From NCBI GenBank assembly GCA_029932445.1, contig JAOZQB010000021.1, positions 1 through 21,592 of the forward strand: DNA of 21,592 bases, written 5' to 3'. The notes under the pieces were generated by a model. That model was not told where the DNA came from and did no database searches. It saw only the letters and a program-made list of their open reading frames with translations. Below, piece by piece: positions 6,583 through 13,900 of the stretch. This DNA comes from Bacteroidales bacterium (lineage in GTDB: Bacteria; Bacteroidota; Bacteroidia; Bacteroidales; JAADGE01). The first letter of the stretch is position 1. The number at the start of each line of letters is the position of its first letter. Position numbers and translations under genes: made by a program.

Positions 6583-7221
6583 TTATAAAATAAATTCTCG
6601 AACTTCCTCTACCGAACTTAACACTTCAATTTTACAATGATTGAACTTATTCGCGGGATGATGCCCGTAAGATACTGCAAGTGTTTTAATTCCGAGGGTA
6701 TTTGCTACATCACAATCATGTGTTGTATCACCGATTAAGATAATGTTATCCGAAGGTAAAGCAATTTTTTTGAGTAATTCTTTTCCGATTTCTGTTTTTC
6801 CGCCGGCATAGTGATCATTTAATCCGAAAACATATTCAAAATAATTTCTGATTCCGAATTTTTCCAATTCTTCATCCAATTGCTCCTTTTTTCGTGCCGA
6901 CAAAATTGATTGTTTGATGCCCGAATTTGCAATATTTTTTATTAGTTCAAAAGCACCCGATTGCAATTTCGTCGCATGACTTCTTTTATCGTATTGAATA
7001 ATAAACTCGGTACCGACTTTTTCGAAACTTTCATTTTCAAAAACAAAACCGGCTCTTTCATAATAATCCTTGACGGGAAAATCAAACAATTCACGGTATT
7101 TTTCAAGCGTCATTGTCGGAAGATTCCTTGCAGCCAACATTTCATTAATAATTTCGACGCACAGTCCGACATCGTTTAAAAGCGTTCCGTTATAATCCCA
7201 GATAATATGTTTATATTTCAT
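6583..7221 (-). CDS. HAD-superfamily hydrolase, phosphoglycolate-phosphatase-like
   Basis: Predicted cytoplasmic phosphatase of the haloacid dehalogenase superfamily. It has 212 residues with a helical cap (about 15-85). Motif I is DYNGTLLND (9-17) with nucleophile Asp9; the second, general-acid position usually occupied by Asp is Asn11. Motif II is the Ser in SILSARKK (Ser108), motif III Lys142 in GGKTEIG, and motif IV GDTTHDCDVA (164-173) with the Mg-binding acids Asp165 and Asp169. Overall this resembles phosphoglycolate phosphatase (Gph) proteins. The DxN variant of motif I is seen in a HAD subgroup, so loss of activity should not be assumed. The gene starts 5 nt from an AAGTTAAAAGT-type repeat and its upstream region is occupied by the MITE-like element at 7264-7391. 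Confidence 0.85.
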   Translation of the reverse strand: MKYKHIIWDYNGTLLNDVGLCVEIINEMLAARNLPTMTLEKYRELFDFPVKDYYERAGFVFENESFEKVGTEFIIQYDKRSHATKLQSGAFELIKNIANSGIKQSILSARKKEQLDEELEKFGIRNYFEYVFGLNDHYAGGKTEIGKELLKKIALPSDNIILIGDTTHDCDVANTLGIKTLAVSYGHHPANKFNHCKIEVLSSVEEVREFIL

Positions 7222-7226
7222 TCTTA

Positions 7227-7263
7227 AAGTTAAAAGTTAAAAGTAATAAAGTTTATAAAGTTA
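7227..7263. repeat. AGTTAAAAGTT / TTTATAAAGTTA flanking repeat, copy 1
   Basis: Two tandem AAGTTAAA units, then TTTATAAAGTTA, directly abut the palindromic element at 7264. A related sequence (AGTTAAAAGTTAAA, about 9 nt, TTTATAAAGTTA) occurs in inverted orientation at 15155-15188, on the same side of the second copy of the element. Confidence 0.55.
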
Positions 7264-7391
7264 AGTGTACTCCAAAAAATCAAAAAGTGATAATTTAGTC
7301 ATCCGATGAATTTGTAATTAGCTGACTATCCGTAAAAATAAATATATGCAATTTGCAAAATCATTCATCGGATGACTTTTCAGAGTGGACT
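7264..7391 (+). repeat. MITE-like palindromic element, copy 1
   Basis: A 128-bp non-coding unit. The terminal inverted repeats approximate AGTCYACTCYGAAAAGTCA (left end AGTGTACTCCAAAAAATCA, right end its near-complement). Internal arms AGTCATCCGATGAAT (7298-7312) and ATTCATCGGATGACT (7363-7377) are perfectly complementary. The reverse complement of 14984-15110 matches it with about 5 mismatches in the first 62 nt and 1 in a further roughly 33 nt near the other end, but the central 25-30 nt is diverged. It contains no ORF, so any mobility would need a transposase from elsewhere. It occupies most of the 304-bp gap between the HAD gene and the TonB-dependent receptor. Confidence 0.75.
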
Positions 7392-7525
7392 CAAAGTTGA
7401 AAGTTTTTTGTATTTGTTCGTTAAAGGTTGAATAACTTTTTCCACTTAACTTTCAAATTTTTACTTCCCGCACACAAAAATAAATTTACTTTTACAAAAT
7501 TATTTTCAAACTTAAAAAAAATAAA
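7392..7525. other. Leader region of the TonB-dependent receptor
   Basis: AT-rich 134-bp remainder of the gap, with degenerate AAAGTTGAAAGT and ACTTAACTTTCAAA segments that belong to the same repeat vocabulary as 7227-7263. No exact TAnnTTTG box and no cobalamin or other riboswitch fold was recognised. The last 18 nt before the ATG are A-rich, as at most starts here. Confidence 0.4.
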
Positions 7526-9625
7526 ATGAACAGAAAATTATTAAACACAAAAAAGACAATGACATTTAAACATTGGAAAAATACCGGCTGGAGTATTTTC
7601 AACAGCATCGGGAAACATATTATTTTTTCCGTATTACCTTTAACGTATTTTTCAGCCTCAACCTTCACACTTGAAGCTCAAACCGATACCGTTCAAATGC
7701 AAGAAGTTCGGATAAATTCTTCGCGTGTTCCGACAGTGTATTCCGAAAGTGCCCGGATTATATACACAATTGACAAAAAAGATATTGAAGCCATGCCGGT
7801 GCAAAATTTGCAGGATTTAATCGAATATGTCGCAAATATTGATGTCAGGCAACGAGGCAACGAAGGTGTTCAGGCAGACATCAGCATCAGAGGCGGAAAT
7901 TTCGACCAAACATTAATTCTGCTAAACGGTTTTAAATTAAATGATGTGCAAACAGGGCATCACAATATGAACCTTCCCGTCAGCATTAGCGACATTGAAA
8001 AAATTGAAATTCTTGAAGGACCCGGTAACCGAGTTTTCGGAATTAACGCCTACAGCGGAGCCATAAATTTCATCACTTCCGGAAATATCGCAAACCGTTT
8101 AAGAGCAAGCATTTTTTCAGGACAACACAAATACTTCGGCGGAAACCTAAACATTTCACACACACTCAAAAACTTCAGCAATTATCTTTCCGCATCTTAC
8201 AAAAAAAGCGACGGTTATTTATCTGACAGCATCAATAATACCGACTTTAAAACACTTAATCTTTTTTATCAAAGTAATTTAAAAACAAACCTTGCAAATT
8301 TCTCATTACAAGCGGGATATACGGACAAATCATTCGGTGCTAACAGTTTTTATACACCGAAATATCCATGGCAATACGAAGAAACCAAAACAACATTTGC
8401 CGCCCTGAAAACAGAAAAAAAAGGAACACATTTTAATCTCACACACCGCATTTCATACCGAAGACATCAAGATCGTTTTGAGCTTTTCAGGGAAGATAAA
8501 TTTAAGCACGTCGGCAATTATTTTGTTGACGGAACGGATACCGCAAAATATATCCCCCTCATTTTTGAAGCTTGGAATTATTATCCCGGACATAATTATC
8601 ACTTAACGAATAATTTAAGCACGGAATTAAAATTAAATTTATATACCCGAGCCGGGAAAACGGCAATCGGAGGAGAATATTCCTTTTCTGAAATAAAAAG
8701 CAATGTCCTCGGTGAAGCACTTGATAATCCCGAAAATGTACCCGGCGAACCGGACGGATTTTTCACTAAATCAAAATCGCAAAGCAATGTAAATATTTAT
8801 ACGGAGCATTTTATAAAATTTAATAAATTTACCTTTTCCGGAGGTGCTTCAATGAATATCAACAGTCAATTTAAGCGAAATTTTTCGGGTGGTATTGATA
8901 TCAGTTATGCAATTACCAAATATTTGAAATCATTTGCATCGCTGAACCAATCGGCACGTTTGCCTACTTTTACCGATTTGTATTACGACGGTCCGACCAA
9001 CAAAGGCAATCCGGATTTGCAGCCGGAAACCGCTCTAAACTACGAAACCGGCATCAAATATTCTAACACAAATTTCCGCTCAAATATTTCCTTTTTCCGA
9101 AGAGAGGGTAAAAATACAATCGACTGGGTGCGACTTTCCGACACCGTTGATTGGCAACCTTTAAACATTACCGAACTGACAACGACCGGAGCAGAACTTG
9201 CCGGCGATTACGACTTTTTACCCGGTTTGTTTTTTAAACACATCGGGTTTTCGTATGCTTTTACAACAATTGTAAAACAAAGCGGGACTTACATTTCGAA
9301 ATATGCTTTGGATTATTTGAAACATAAAGCCGTGCTTTCCGTTGAGCATAAAATTTACAAAAAGCTTTCGGCAAATTGGAAAATTCGTTATGAAAATCGT
9401 ACCGGCAGCTATTCCGTATATGACTTAGCAACAAGAACTTATTCAGGAGAAGAAGATTACAAACCCTACATTTTAACAGATTTACGATTACTTTGGAAAA
9501 GTAAAAAGTACGAGATATATGCTGATGCTTCTAATCTTTTTAATGTAAATTATCATGAATTCGGAAATATTACAATGCCCGGACGTTGGATAAAAGCCGG
9601 GTTCAGAATTAATTTGAATTATTAA
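7526..9625 (+). CDS. TonB-dependent outer-membrane receptor (BtuB-like)
   Basis: Outer-membrane active transporter; the ligand is unknown, with cobalamin, siderophore or another chelate all possible. It has 699 residues. The N-terminal region TMTFKHWKNTGWSIFNSIGK (11-30), followed by a hydrophobic stretch to about 50, is an atypical long export signal. A TonB-box-like DTVQMQEV (54-61) precedes the plug domain (about 70-186; QADISIRGGNFDQTLILLNG at 116-135 and IEILEGPGNRVFG at 160-172). The rest is a 22-strand-type barrel, with the TBDR signature region around SARLPTFTDLYYDGPTNKGN and a C terminus ending in an aromatic strand (KAGFRINLNY). An alternative ATG at 7559 (Met12) is also plausible. 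It is monocistronic, with a terminator at 9656, and probably energised by an ExbB/ExbD system such as that at 1736-4185. Confidence 0.9.
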   Translation: MNRKLLNTKKTMTFKHWKNTGWSIFNSIGKHIIFSVLPLTYFSASTFTLEAQTDTVQMQEVRINSSRVPTVYSESARIIYTIDKKDIEAMPVQNLQDLIEYVANIDVRQRGNEGVQADISIRGGNFDQTLILLNGFKLNDVQTGHHNMNLPVSISDIEKIEILEGPGNRVFGINAYSGAINFITSGNIANRLRASIFSGQHKYFGGNLNISHTLKNFSNYLSASYKKSDGYLSDSINNTDFKTLNLFYQSNLKTNLANFSLQAGYTDKSFGANSFYTPKYPWQYEETKTTFAALKTEKKGTHFNLTHRISYRRHQDRFELFREDKFKHVGNYFVDGTDTAKYIPLIFEAWNYYPGHNYHLTNNLSTELKLNLYTRAGKTAIGGEYSFSEIKSNVLGEALDNPENVPGEPDGFFTKSKSQSNVNIYTEHFIKFNKFTFSGGASMNINSQFKRNFSGGIDISYAITKYLKSFASLNQSARLPTFTDLYYDGPTNKGNPDLQPETALNYETGIKYSNTNFRSNISFFRREGKNTIDWVRLSDTVDWQPLNITELTTTGAELAGDYDFLPGLFFKHIGFSYAFTTIVKQSGTYISKYALDYLKHKAVLSVEHKIYKKLSANWKIRYENRTGSYSVYDLATRTYSGEEDYKPYILTDLRLLWKSKKYEIYADASNLFNVNYHEFGNITMPGRWIKAGFRINLNY

Positions 9626-9655
9626 TACGGAGATTTACAAATATGGTAAATTACT

Positions 9656-9690
9656 AATAAATCCGGTTCAAAAAATGAACCGGATTTATT
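9656..9690. terminator. Bidirectional terminator between receptor and desaturase genes
   Basis: Perfect 15-bp stem AATAAATCCGGTTCA/TGAACCGGATTTATT (9656-9670 and 9676-9690) with an A5 loop. It is T-rich on both outer sides and centred between the convergent stops at 9625 and 9746. Confidence 0.85.
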
Positions 9691-9745
9691 TATAACTTGT
9701 TGTAATAATTTTGAATTAATAAGCGTTTTATCAAAAACAAATAAA

Positions 9746-10822
9746 TTATTCCTTCCCCATTTTCTTCAACATTTGAATATGTGATTTTACGGCTTGAGCA
9801 AAGGTATCGTAAACATTATATCGAATACCGAATTCATCGGTGGTTTGTTTTACGATTTTTGCAATATCCGGATAATGAACATGACTGATATGCGGAAATA
9901 AATGATGTTCAACTTGAAAATTCAATCCTCCGATATACCAACCGAGAAGTTTATTTTTTTGAGCGAAATCCGCTGTTGTTTTGAGTTGATGCACACTCCA
10001 ATTTTCATCAATTCGACCATCAACAGGTTCGGGAAATTCGGTTTTTTCGACCAAGTGTGCCAATTGAAAAGTAAGCGCAAGAATTAAGCCCGTAAAAAAA
10101 TGCATCGTGAAAAAACCGATTAAAACTTGCCACCAAGTAATATCAACTAAGAAAAAAGGCAAAACCAAAATATAGGCAAAATAAATAAGTTTTGAAATAA
10201 TAAGTTTTGAAATTTCTGTTTTATAATTTCTTTTTTTGCCCAAAAGACCCTCTTTATAAAAACGTTTCATTTGCGAAAAATCGGCCGACAATGACCATAT
10301 AAGCGTCATTAAACCATATAAAAAGAACATATAAATATGCTGAAATTTATGAAACTTATAATGTTTTGCCCCTTTGGTAAATCGATATAAAGGTCGGGAA
10401 TTGATATCCTCATCTAAATTTTCAATATTTGTATAAGTATGATGCAAAATATTATGCTGAATTTTCCAATTTAAAGAACTTACCCCCAACATGTCTGCCG
10501 ACAAACTGACAATTTTGTTAATTTTTTTGTTCTTACTTAAAGAATTATGATTTGCATCATGCATATAGGTCATACCGATGCCGGCTGCCGAAATGCCCAT
10601 AACGACAGTAAACAACCACATTTCATACACATTAAACAGATTGCTTAAAATCAATGCATATCCGCCAAAATACAAGAACGTAAAAACGATTATTTTAAAA
10701 AGAATTTTTATACCTCCGTATTTTGAACGCTTATTTGACTTGAAAAAATCGTCAACTCTTTGCTTTAAAGCAGTTACAAATTCAATTTGCAGCTTATTGT
10801 TAAATTTAACCGTGCTGATCAT
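9746..10822 (-). CDS. Membrane fatty-acid desaturase (acyl-lipid/acyl-CoA type)
   Basis: Di-iron, oxygen-dependent desaturase that introduces a double bond into a membrane acyl chain. It has 358 residues with all three histidine boxes: HDANH (88-92), HNILHH (123-128, HxxxHH) and QVEHH (303-307, QxxHH), the last continuing into HLFPH. TM segments lie at about 43-62, 68-87, 165-182, 212-228 and 232-255. The QxxHH third box, with Gln replacing the first His, is typical of front-end (delta-5/6-like) or linoleoyl-CoA desaturases. There is no fused cytochrome b5 domain, so an external electron donor is needed. The position of desaturation cannot be read from sequence. It is monocistronic, with a -7 box and a dyad at 10948-10968. 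Confidence 0.92.
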   Translation of the reverse strand: MISTVKFNNKLQIEFVTALKQRVDDFFKSNKRSKYGGIKILFKIIVFTFLYFGGYALILSNLFNVYEMWLFTVVMGISAAGIGMTYMHDANHNSLSKNKKINKIVSLSADMLGVSSLNWKIQHNILHHTYTNIENLDEDINSRPLYRFTKGAKHYKFHKFQHIYMFFLYGLMTLIWSLSADFSQMKRFYKEGLLGKKRNYKTEISKLIISKLIYFAYILVLPFFLVDITWWQVLIGFFTMHFFTGLILALTFQLAHLVEKTEFPEPVDGRIDENWSVHQLKTTADFAQKNKLLGWYIGGLNFQVEHHLFPHISHVHYPDIAKIVKQTTDEFGIRYNVYDTFAQAVKSHIQMLKKMGKE

Positions 10823-11106
10823 TTTTTATTTTTTTAATTGAAAAAATTTTAAACGTAAGAAAACCTAAAAATATAAGACGCAAAACAAATGTCAATTAAA
10901 ATTTAAATTTTGAAGAACAAATAGTCAATACAAAAAAGTAACATTCAAAATACAAAGATATTGTATTTATTTATATTTCGTATTTGAATTTATGAGAAAA
11001 TTAATCATTAAAATTAAATATTAACTTAATCTTTTTAAAGTCCATCAGCAAACATTTGCGAATTAATGAACATTATTATCGTATAAAAAACAAATTCTTC
11101 CGTCAA
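10823..11106. other. Intergenic region upstream of the desaturase
   Basis: A very AT-rich 284-bp gap. Apart from the -7 box and dyad at 10948-10968 there is only a short GCAAA/TTTGC hairpin (11047-11058). I see no ORF, RNA gene or clear terminator for the methyltransferase gene at 11107. Confidence 0.4.
10948..10968 (-). promoter_or_regulatory. Desaturase -7 box embedded in a dyad (possible operator)
   Basis: TATCTTTG on the minus strand (10953-10960) lies inside an 8-bp perfect dyad, AAATACAA/TTGTATTT (10948-10955 and 10961-10968), with a 5-nt spacer. An operator overlapping a promoter would be a natural place for repression of the desaturase, for instance by membrane or lipid state (inference). 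No -33 box was recognised. Confidence 0.4.
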
Positions 11107-11670
11107 TTAATAAATTAAAGGAATCAATTTGCTTGTTTTTTTTATATAATCCTTATAGATTTCTCCGAATTCATTAATTAATATCAATTCTTCAGCTTTA
11201 ATTCTGTATAAAACTGCAAAAAATACAGGAATCGGCAATACTAATAAAGAAATGATACTGTTCATAGCAATTGAAAGTCCGAGAACAGTTAACAGCAAAC
11301 CTAAGTAACTCGGATGTCTTACATGTTTATAAATACCGTCTGTTTTTAATTTGTGATTTTTTGTGATACTGACATCAACAGTAAATTCTTTTTTTAATTG
11401 TAAAATTGATACCCATCTGATTACAAGTCCGGCAATAAATAAGCTCAATCCGAACCATGCAATTTGAATATTTAAAATACTCCATGTTTGATGTTTTGCG
11501 GCAAAGAATCCAATCGTTATACTCACCGGTATTGTAATCCAAAATAAGGTCAGCGAATTTTTATCTTTTCTGTTCTTTACAATTTTCTTTTGAGAATGTT
11601 TAGTGATTGCTAAACCCGTTTCAGACAAGAAAAACACAATTGAAAAATAAACTACAACAGTAATATTCAT
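11107..11670 (-). CDS. Isoprenylcysteine carboxyl methyltransferase (ICMT/PEMT)-like membrane enzyme
   Basis: Integral-membrane, probably SAM-dependent methyltransferase-like protein. It has 187 residues with about four to five TM segments (1-20, 43-60, 68-90, 123-140, 142-155). The C-terminal signature is present: LKTDGIYKHVRHPSYLG (108-124), with the RHPSY core at 118-122, and RIKAEE (156-161) followed by EFGEIYKDY (167-175), matching the SAM-binding C-terminal part of ICMT and bacterial phospholipid methyltransferases. Bacteria lack prenylated CAAX proteins, so the true substrate is unknown; a lipid or small molecule is possible. It lies divergent from the cvfB-like gene across a 125-bp gap. 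Confidence 0.8.
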   Translation of the reverse strand: MNITVVVYFSIVFFLSETGLAITKHSQKKIVKNRKDKNSLTLFWITIPVSITIGFFAAKHQTWSILNIQIAWFGLSLFIAGLVIRWVSILQLKKEFTVDVSITKNHKLKTDGIYKHVRHPSYLGLLLTVLGLSIAMNSIISLLVLPIPVFFAVLYRIKAEELILINEFGEIYKDYIKKTSKLIPLIY

Positions 11671-11776
11671 ATTTTAATATTTTTAGAAATTTATAAATAA
11701 AAATAAAAATTCAGCAAATGCGAATTGCCCTGCAAATGTTAAAAAATAATTTTATTTATCTTTAAATAAACTCAAT

Positions 11777-11784
11777 TATCTTTG
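11777..11784 (+). promoter_or_regulatory. Predicted -7 box (TATCTTTG) for the S1-domain gene
   Basis: Exact TAnnTTTG match only 11 nt before the ATG at 11796, implying a very short 5' leader. The -33 element is weak. Confidence 0.5.
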
Positions 11785-11795
11785 CAAAAAAAGAA

Positions 11796-12635
11796 ATGGT
11801 TAAAATCGGAGATTATAATACTCTGCGAGTAGTAAAAGAAGTCGATTTCGGTATTTATCTTGACGGCGGTGAAGACGGTGAAATTTTAATGCCCGAAAAA
11901 TATGTTCCGGAAGGCACAAAACCTGATGATGAAATTGAAGCATTTATTTATTCCGATTCGGAAGACAGATTGATTGCAACAACAGAACAACCTTTGGCAA
12001 AAGTTAATGAATTTGCTTGCCTGAAAGTTAAAGCCGTAAATAAATTCGGGGCTTTTTTAGATTGGGGAATATTAAAAGATTTGTTGGTTCCGTTCCGAGA
12101 ACAAAAATCGGATATGATTGATGGCCAATATTATATTGTATATATTTATCTTGATGAAAAAACAAATCGATTAGCGGCCTCGGCAAAAATCAATAAATTT
12201 TTAAGTCCGGAAACACCTCCTTATGAAGTTTATGATGAAGTAAATATTCTTATTCAAAGCAAAACGGATATCGGATATAAAGCAATCATAGAAAATGAAT
12301 ACGCCGGTTTACTGTATGAGAATGAAGTTTTTAAAGACATTAAAAAAGGAGATCGATTAAAAGCTTTTGTGAAAAAAATAAGAGACGATGAAAAAATAGA
12401 TCTTGCCCTGCAGAAATCGGGATATGAACAAATTGACAATATTTCAAAAAGTATTTTACAAATTCTGAAAGAAAATAACGGATTTGTTGCAGCAAATGAT
12501 AAAAGTTCACCCGAAATGATAAAATCCTTGTTTAATATCAGCAAAAAATCTTTTAAAAAAGCAATCGGTTCACTTTATAAACAACGATTGATTGATTTTA
12601 AAGATGACGGGATAAAACTAATGGCTTTAGTTTAG
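11796..12635 (+). CDS. S1-domain RNA-binding protein, CvfB/YitL family
   Basis: Cytoplasmic RNA-binding protein of the CvfB family, linked in firmicutes to regulation of virulence and stress genes. It has 279 residues. The expected order is visible: S1-like repeat 1 (about 1-62, VKEVDFGIYLDGGEDGEILM at 13-32), S1 repeat 2 (about 66-130, VKAVNKFGAFLDWG), an S1-like third repeat (about 140-210, IGYKAIIENEYAGLLYENEV) and a C-terminal winged helix (about 218-279, NNGFVAANDKSSPEMIKSLF then the KSFKKAIGSLYKQRLI recognition helix). Transcription probably starts just upstream of the ATG. The stop codon and the preceding Ala-Leu-Val codons lie within the left arm of an inverted repeat (12623-12634). 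Its role in Bacteroidota is not established. Confidence 0.87.
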   Translation: MVKIGDYNTLRVVKEVDFGIYLDGGEDGEILMPEKYVPEGTKPDDEIEAFIYSDSEDRLIATTEQPLAKVNEFACLKVKAVNKFGAFLDWGILKDLLVPFREQKSDMIDGQYYIVYIYLDEKTNRLAASAKINKFLSPETPPYEVYDEVNILIQSKTDIGYKAIIENEYAGLLYENEVFKDIKKGDRLKAFVKKIRDDEKIDLALQKSGYEQIDNISKSILQILKENNGFVAANDKSSPEMIKSLFNISKKSFKKAIGSLYKQRLIDFKDDGIKLMALV

Positions 12636-12774
12636 AATAGCGCTGATTGCTGTAAGGTGCTTAGCAACTGTTACTTATAACAACACTTTTTAATAAATCA
12701 GAGACAGAATAAAATTAAAATAGTTGCTTAGCACCTCAATTAGTCTAATAACAACGGAATATTAAACTAAAGCC
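12623..12774. repeat. Nested inverted repeats between the cvfB-like and ROK genes
   Basis: The outer arms GGCTTTAGTTTA (12623-12634) and TAAACTAAAGCC (12763-12774) are perfectly complementary. The inner arms AGGTGCTTAGCAACT (12655-12669) and AGTTGCTTAGCACCT (12722-12736) pair at 14 of 15 positions. The outer left arm overlaps the last codons and stop of the S1-domain gene. The intervening sequence is AT-rich and non-coding. It could act as a bidirectional transcript end for convergent genes, or be a degenerate palindromic mobile repeat. There is no T-tract of classic terminator form. Confidence 0.65.
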
Positions 12775-12782
12775 AAACTAAT

Positions 12783-13754
12783 TTAACCTTTTCCGATTTC
12801 TTCCCAAATTAAAGCAGCAGCACCCAAAATTGCCGCTTCGCCGTGTTTTAATCCGGATTTTTCAATGCTTACGGTATTTTTATAAACCCTTAACAAGTCT
12901 TCGTTCATATACTTTTCGGCAGGTTTTAAAAGTAAATCACCGGCTTCTGCCAAACCTCCGAATAAAAATATTTTTTCGGGACTTAAAACAGCCGTAAAAT
13001 CAGCCAATGCTCTACCGAGAATATATGCAGTAAAATCAAATGCTTTAAGAGCAAGTATATCTCCATTTTTTGCAAAGTCGTAAACATCTTTTGAGGTCAA
13101 TGTATTGAAATCAATATCTCGCATCATACTTACTTCTTCTGTATCAGATACTAATTCTTTTACAGTACTCAACAATCCGGTTGCCGAAACATAGGTTTCC
13201 AAGCATCCTTTTCTTCCGCATCCGCATTGTCTGCCGTTTTCTTTTACGATTACATGTCCCAATTCGCCGGCAAATCCGCTGTGTCCGTACAATAATTTGC
13301 CTTCAGCAAAAATACCGCTGCCGAGTCCCGTACCGAGTGTTATTTCAATAAAATTATCAATATGCTTAGCATTTCCGAATAATTTTTCTCCTAAAGCTGC
13401 CGCATTTGCATCATTCGTCACTTTAACGGGAAGATTAAATTCTTTTTTTAATAAACCGGCAACAGGTAAAATACCTTTCCAATCCAAATTTGCCGCATGT
13501 TCTATCGTTCCTCTGAAAATATTTCCGTTAGGTGCGCCTATTCCGATACCTTTTAATTTTAAATTATACGATTTACTGTTTAACAACATTTTTATTTTTG
13601 AAGCAGAAAAATAAATAAATTCTTCAAAACTTTTATGCCCTTTTGTAGGTATCAAATCTTTCGACAAAATATTACCGTTCTTGTCAACAAGTCCGAAAAC
13701 CGTATTGGTTCCGCCGATATCAATTCCTGCCGTAACATTTTTTATTTCTGCCAT
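12783..13754 (-). CDS. ROK-family sugar kinase (glucokinase-like)
   Basis: ATP-dependent phosphorylation of glucose or a related hexose or N-acetylated sugar, feeding glycolysis. It has 323 residues without a DNA-binding domain, so it is a kinase and not a ROK repressor. The phosphate-binding motif DIGGTNT (12-18), catalytic Asp115 in NDANAAALGE (114-123), GTGLGSG (141-147) and GELGH (163-167) are all present. Zinc ligands of the ROK signature are His167 and Cys177, Cys179 and Cys184 (CGCGRKGC). The second ATP-binding region lies at the C terminus (LFGGLAEAGD near 265-275 and LKHGEAAILGAAAL near 300). It converges on the S1-domain gene. The exact sugar cannot be fixed from sequence. Confidence 0.9.
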   Translation of the reverse strand: MAEIKNVTAGIDIGGTNTVFGLVDKNGNILSKDLIPTKGHKSFEEFIYFSASKIKMLLNSKSYNLKLKGIGIGAPNGNIFRGTIEHAANLDWKGILPVAGLLKKEFNLPVKVTNDANAAALGEKLFGNAKHIDNFIEITLGTGLGSGIFAEGKLLYGHSGFAGELGHVIVKENGRQCGCGRKGCLETYVSATGLLSTVKELVSDTEEVSMMRDIDFNTLTSKDVYDFAKNGDILALKAFDFTAYILGRALADFTAVLSPEKIFLFGGLAEAGDLLLKPAEKYMNEDLLRVYKNTVSIEKSGLKHGEAAILGAAALIWEEIGKG

Positions 13755-13785
13755 TTGTTAATACTTGTATAATAATTTTAACACT

Positions 13786-13810
13786 CAAAGTTAAAAAGAA
13801 TTTTTTAACT
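13786..13810 (-). promoter_or_regulatory. Predicted -7 box with overlapping dyad for the ROK gene
   Basis: TAACTTTG (minus strand, 13793-13786) matches TAnnTTTG exactly, 32 nt before the ATG. A 9-bp dyad, AGTTAAAAA/TTTTTAACT (13789-13797 and 13802-13810), overlaps it and could be an operator. A CAAA (TTTG on minus) at 13818 is rather far, with a 24-nt gap. Confidence 0.4.
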
Positions 13811-13900
13811 GTTCTGTCAAAGATGATTTATGTCATTGTTTTATTTATCAACATATCTAAACTTTGTGCTATGTAAATATATTAAACTAAAAACATGTAT

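Noticed and set aside
7222..7263. Tandem AAGTTAAAAGTTAAAAGT units resembling a short repeat array
   Set aside because: Units are short, imperfect and without spacers of constant length, so this is not CRISPR; treated as flank of the MITE-like element.
7392..7525. Possible cobalamin riboswitch ahead of the BtuB-like receptor
   Set aside because: No B12-box or conserved junction sequence was seen; the gap is short, AT-rich and largely repeat-derived.
13297..13614. 105-codon plus-strand ORF opposite the ROK kinase
   Set aside because: Antisense to conserved kinase motifs, with no family resemblance of its own.
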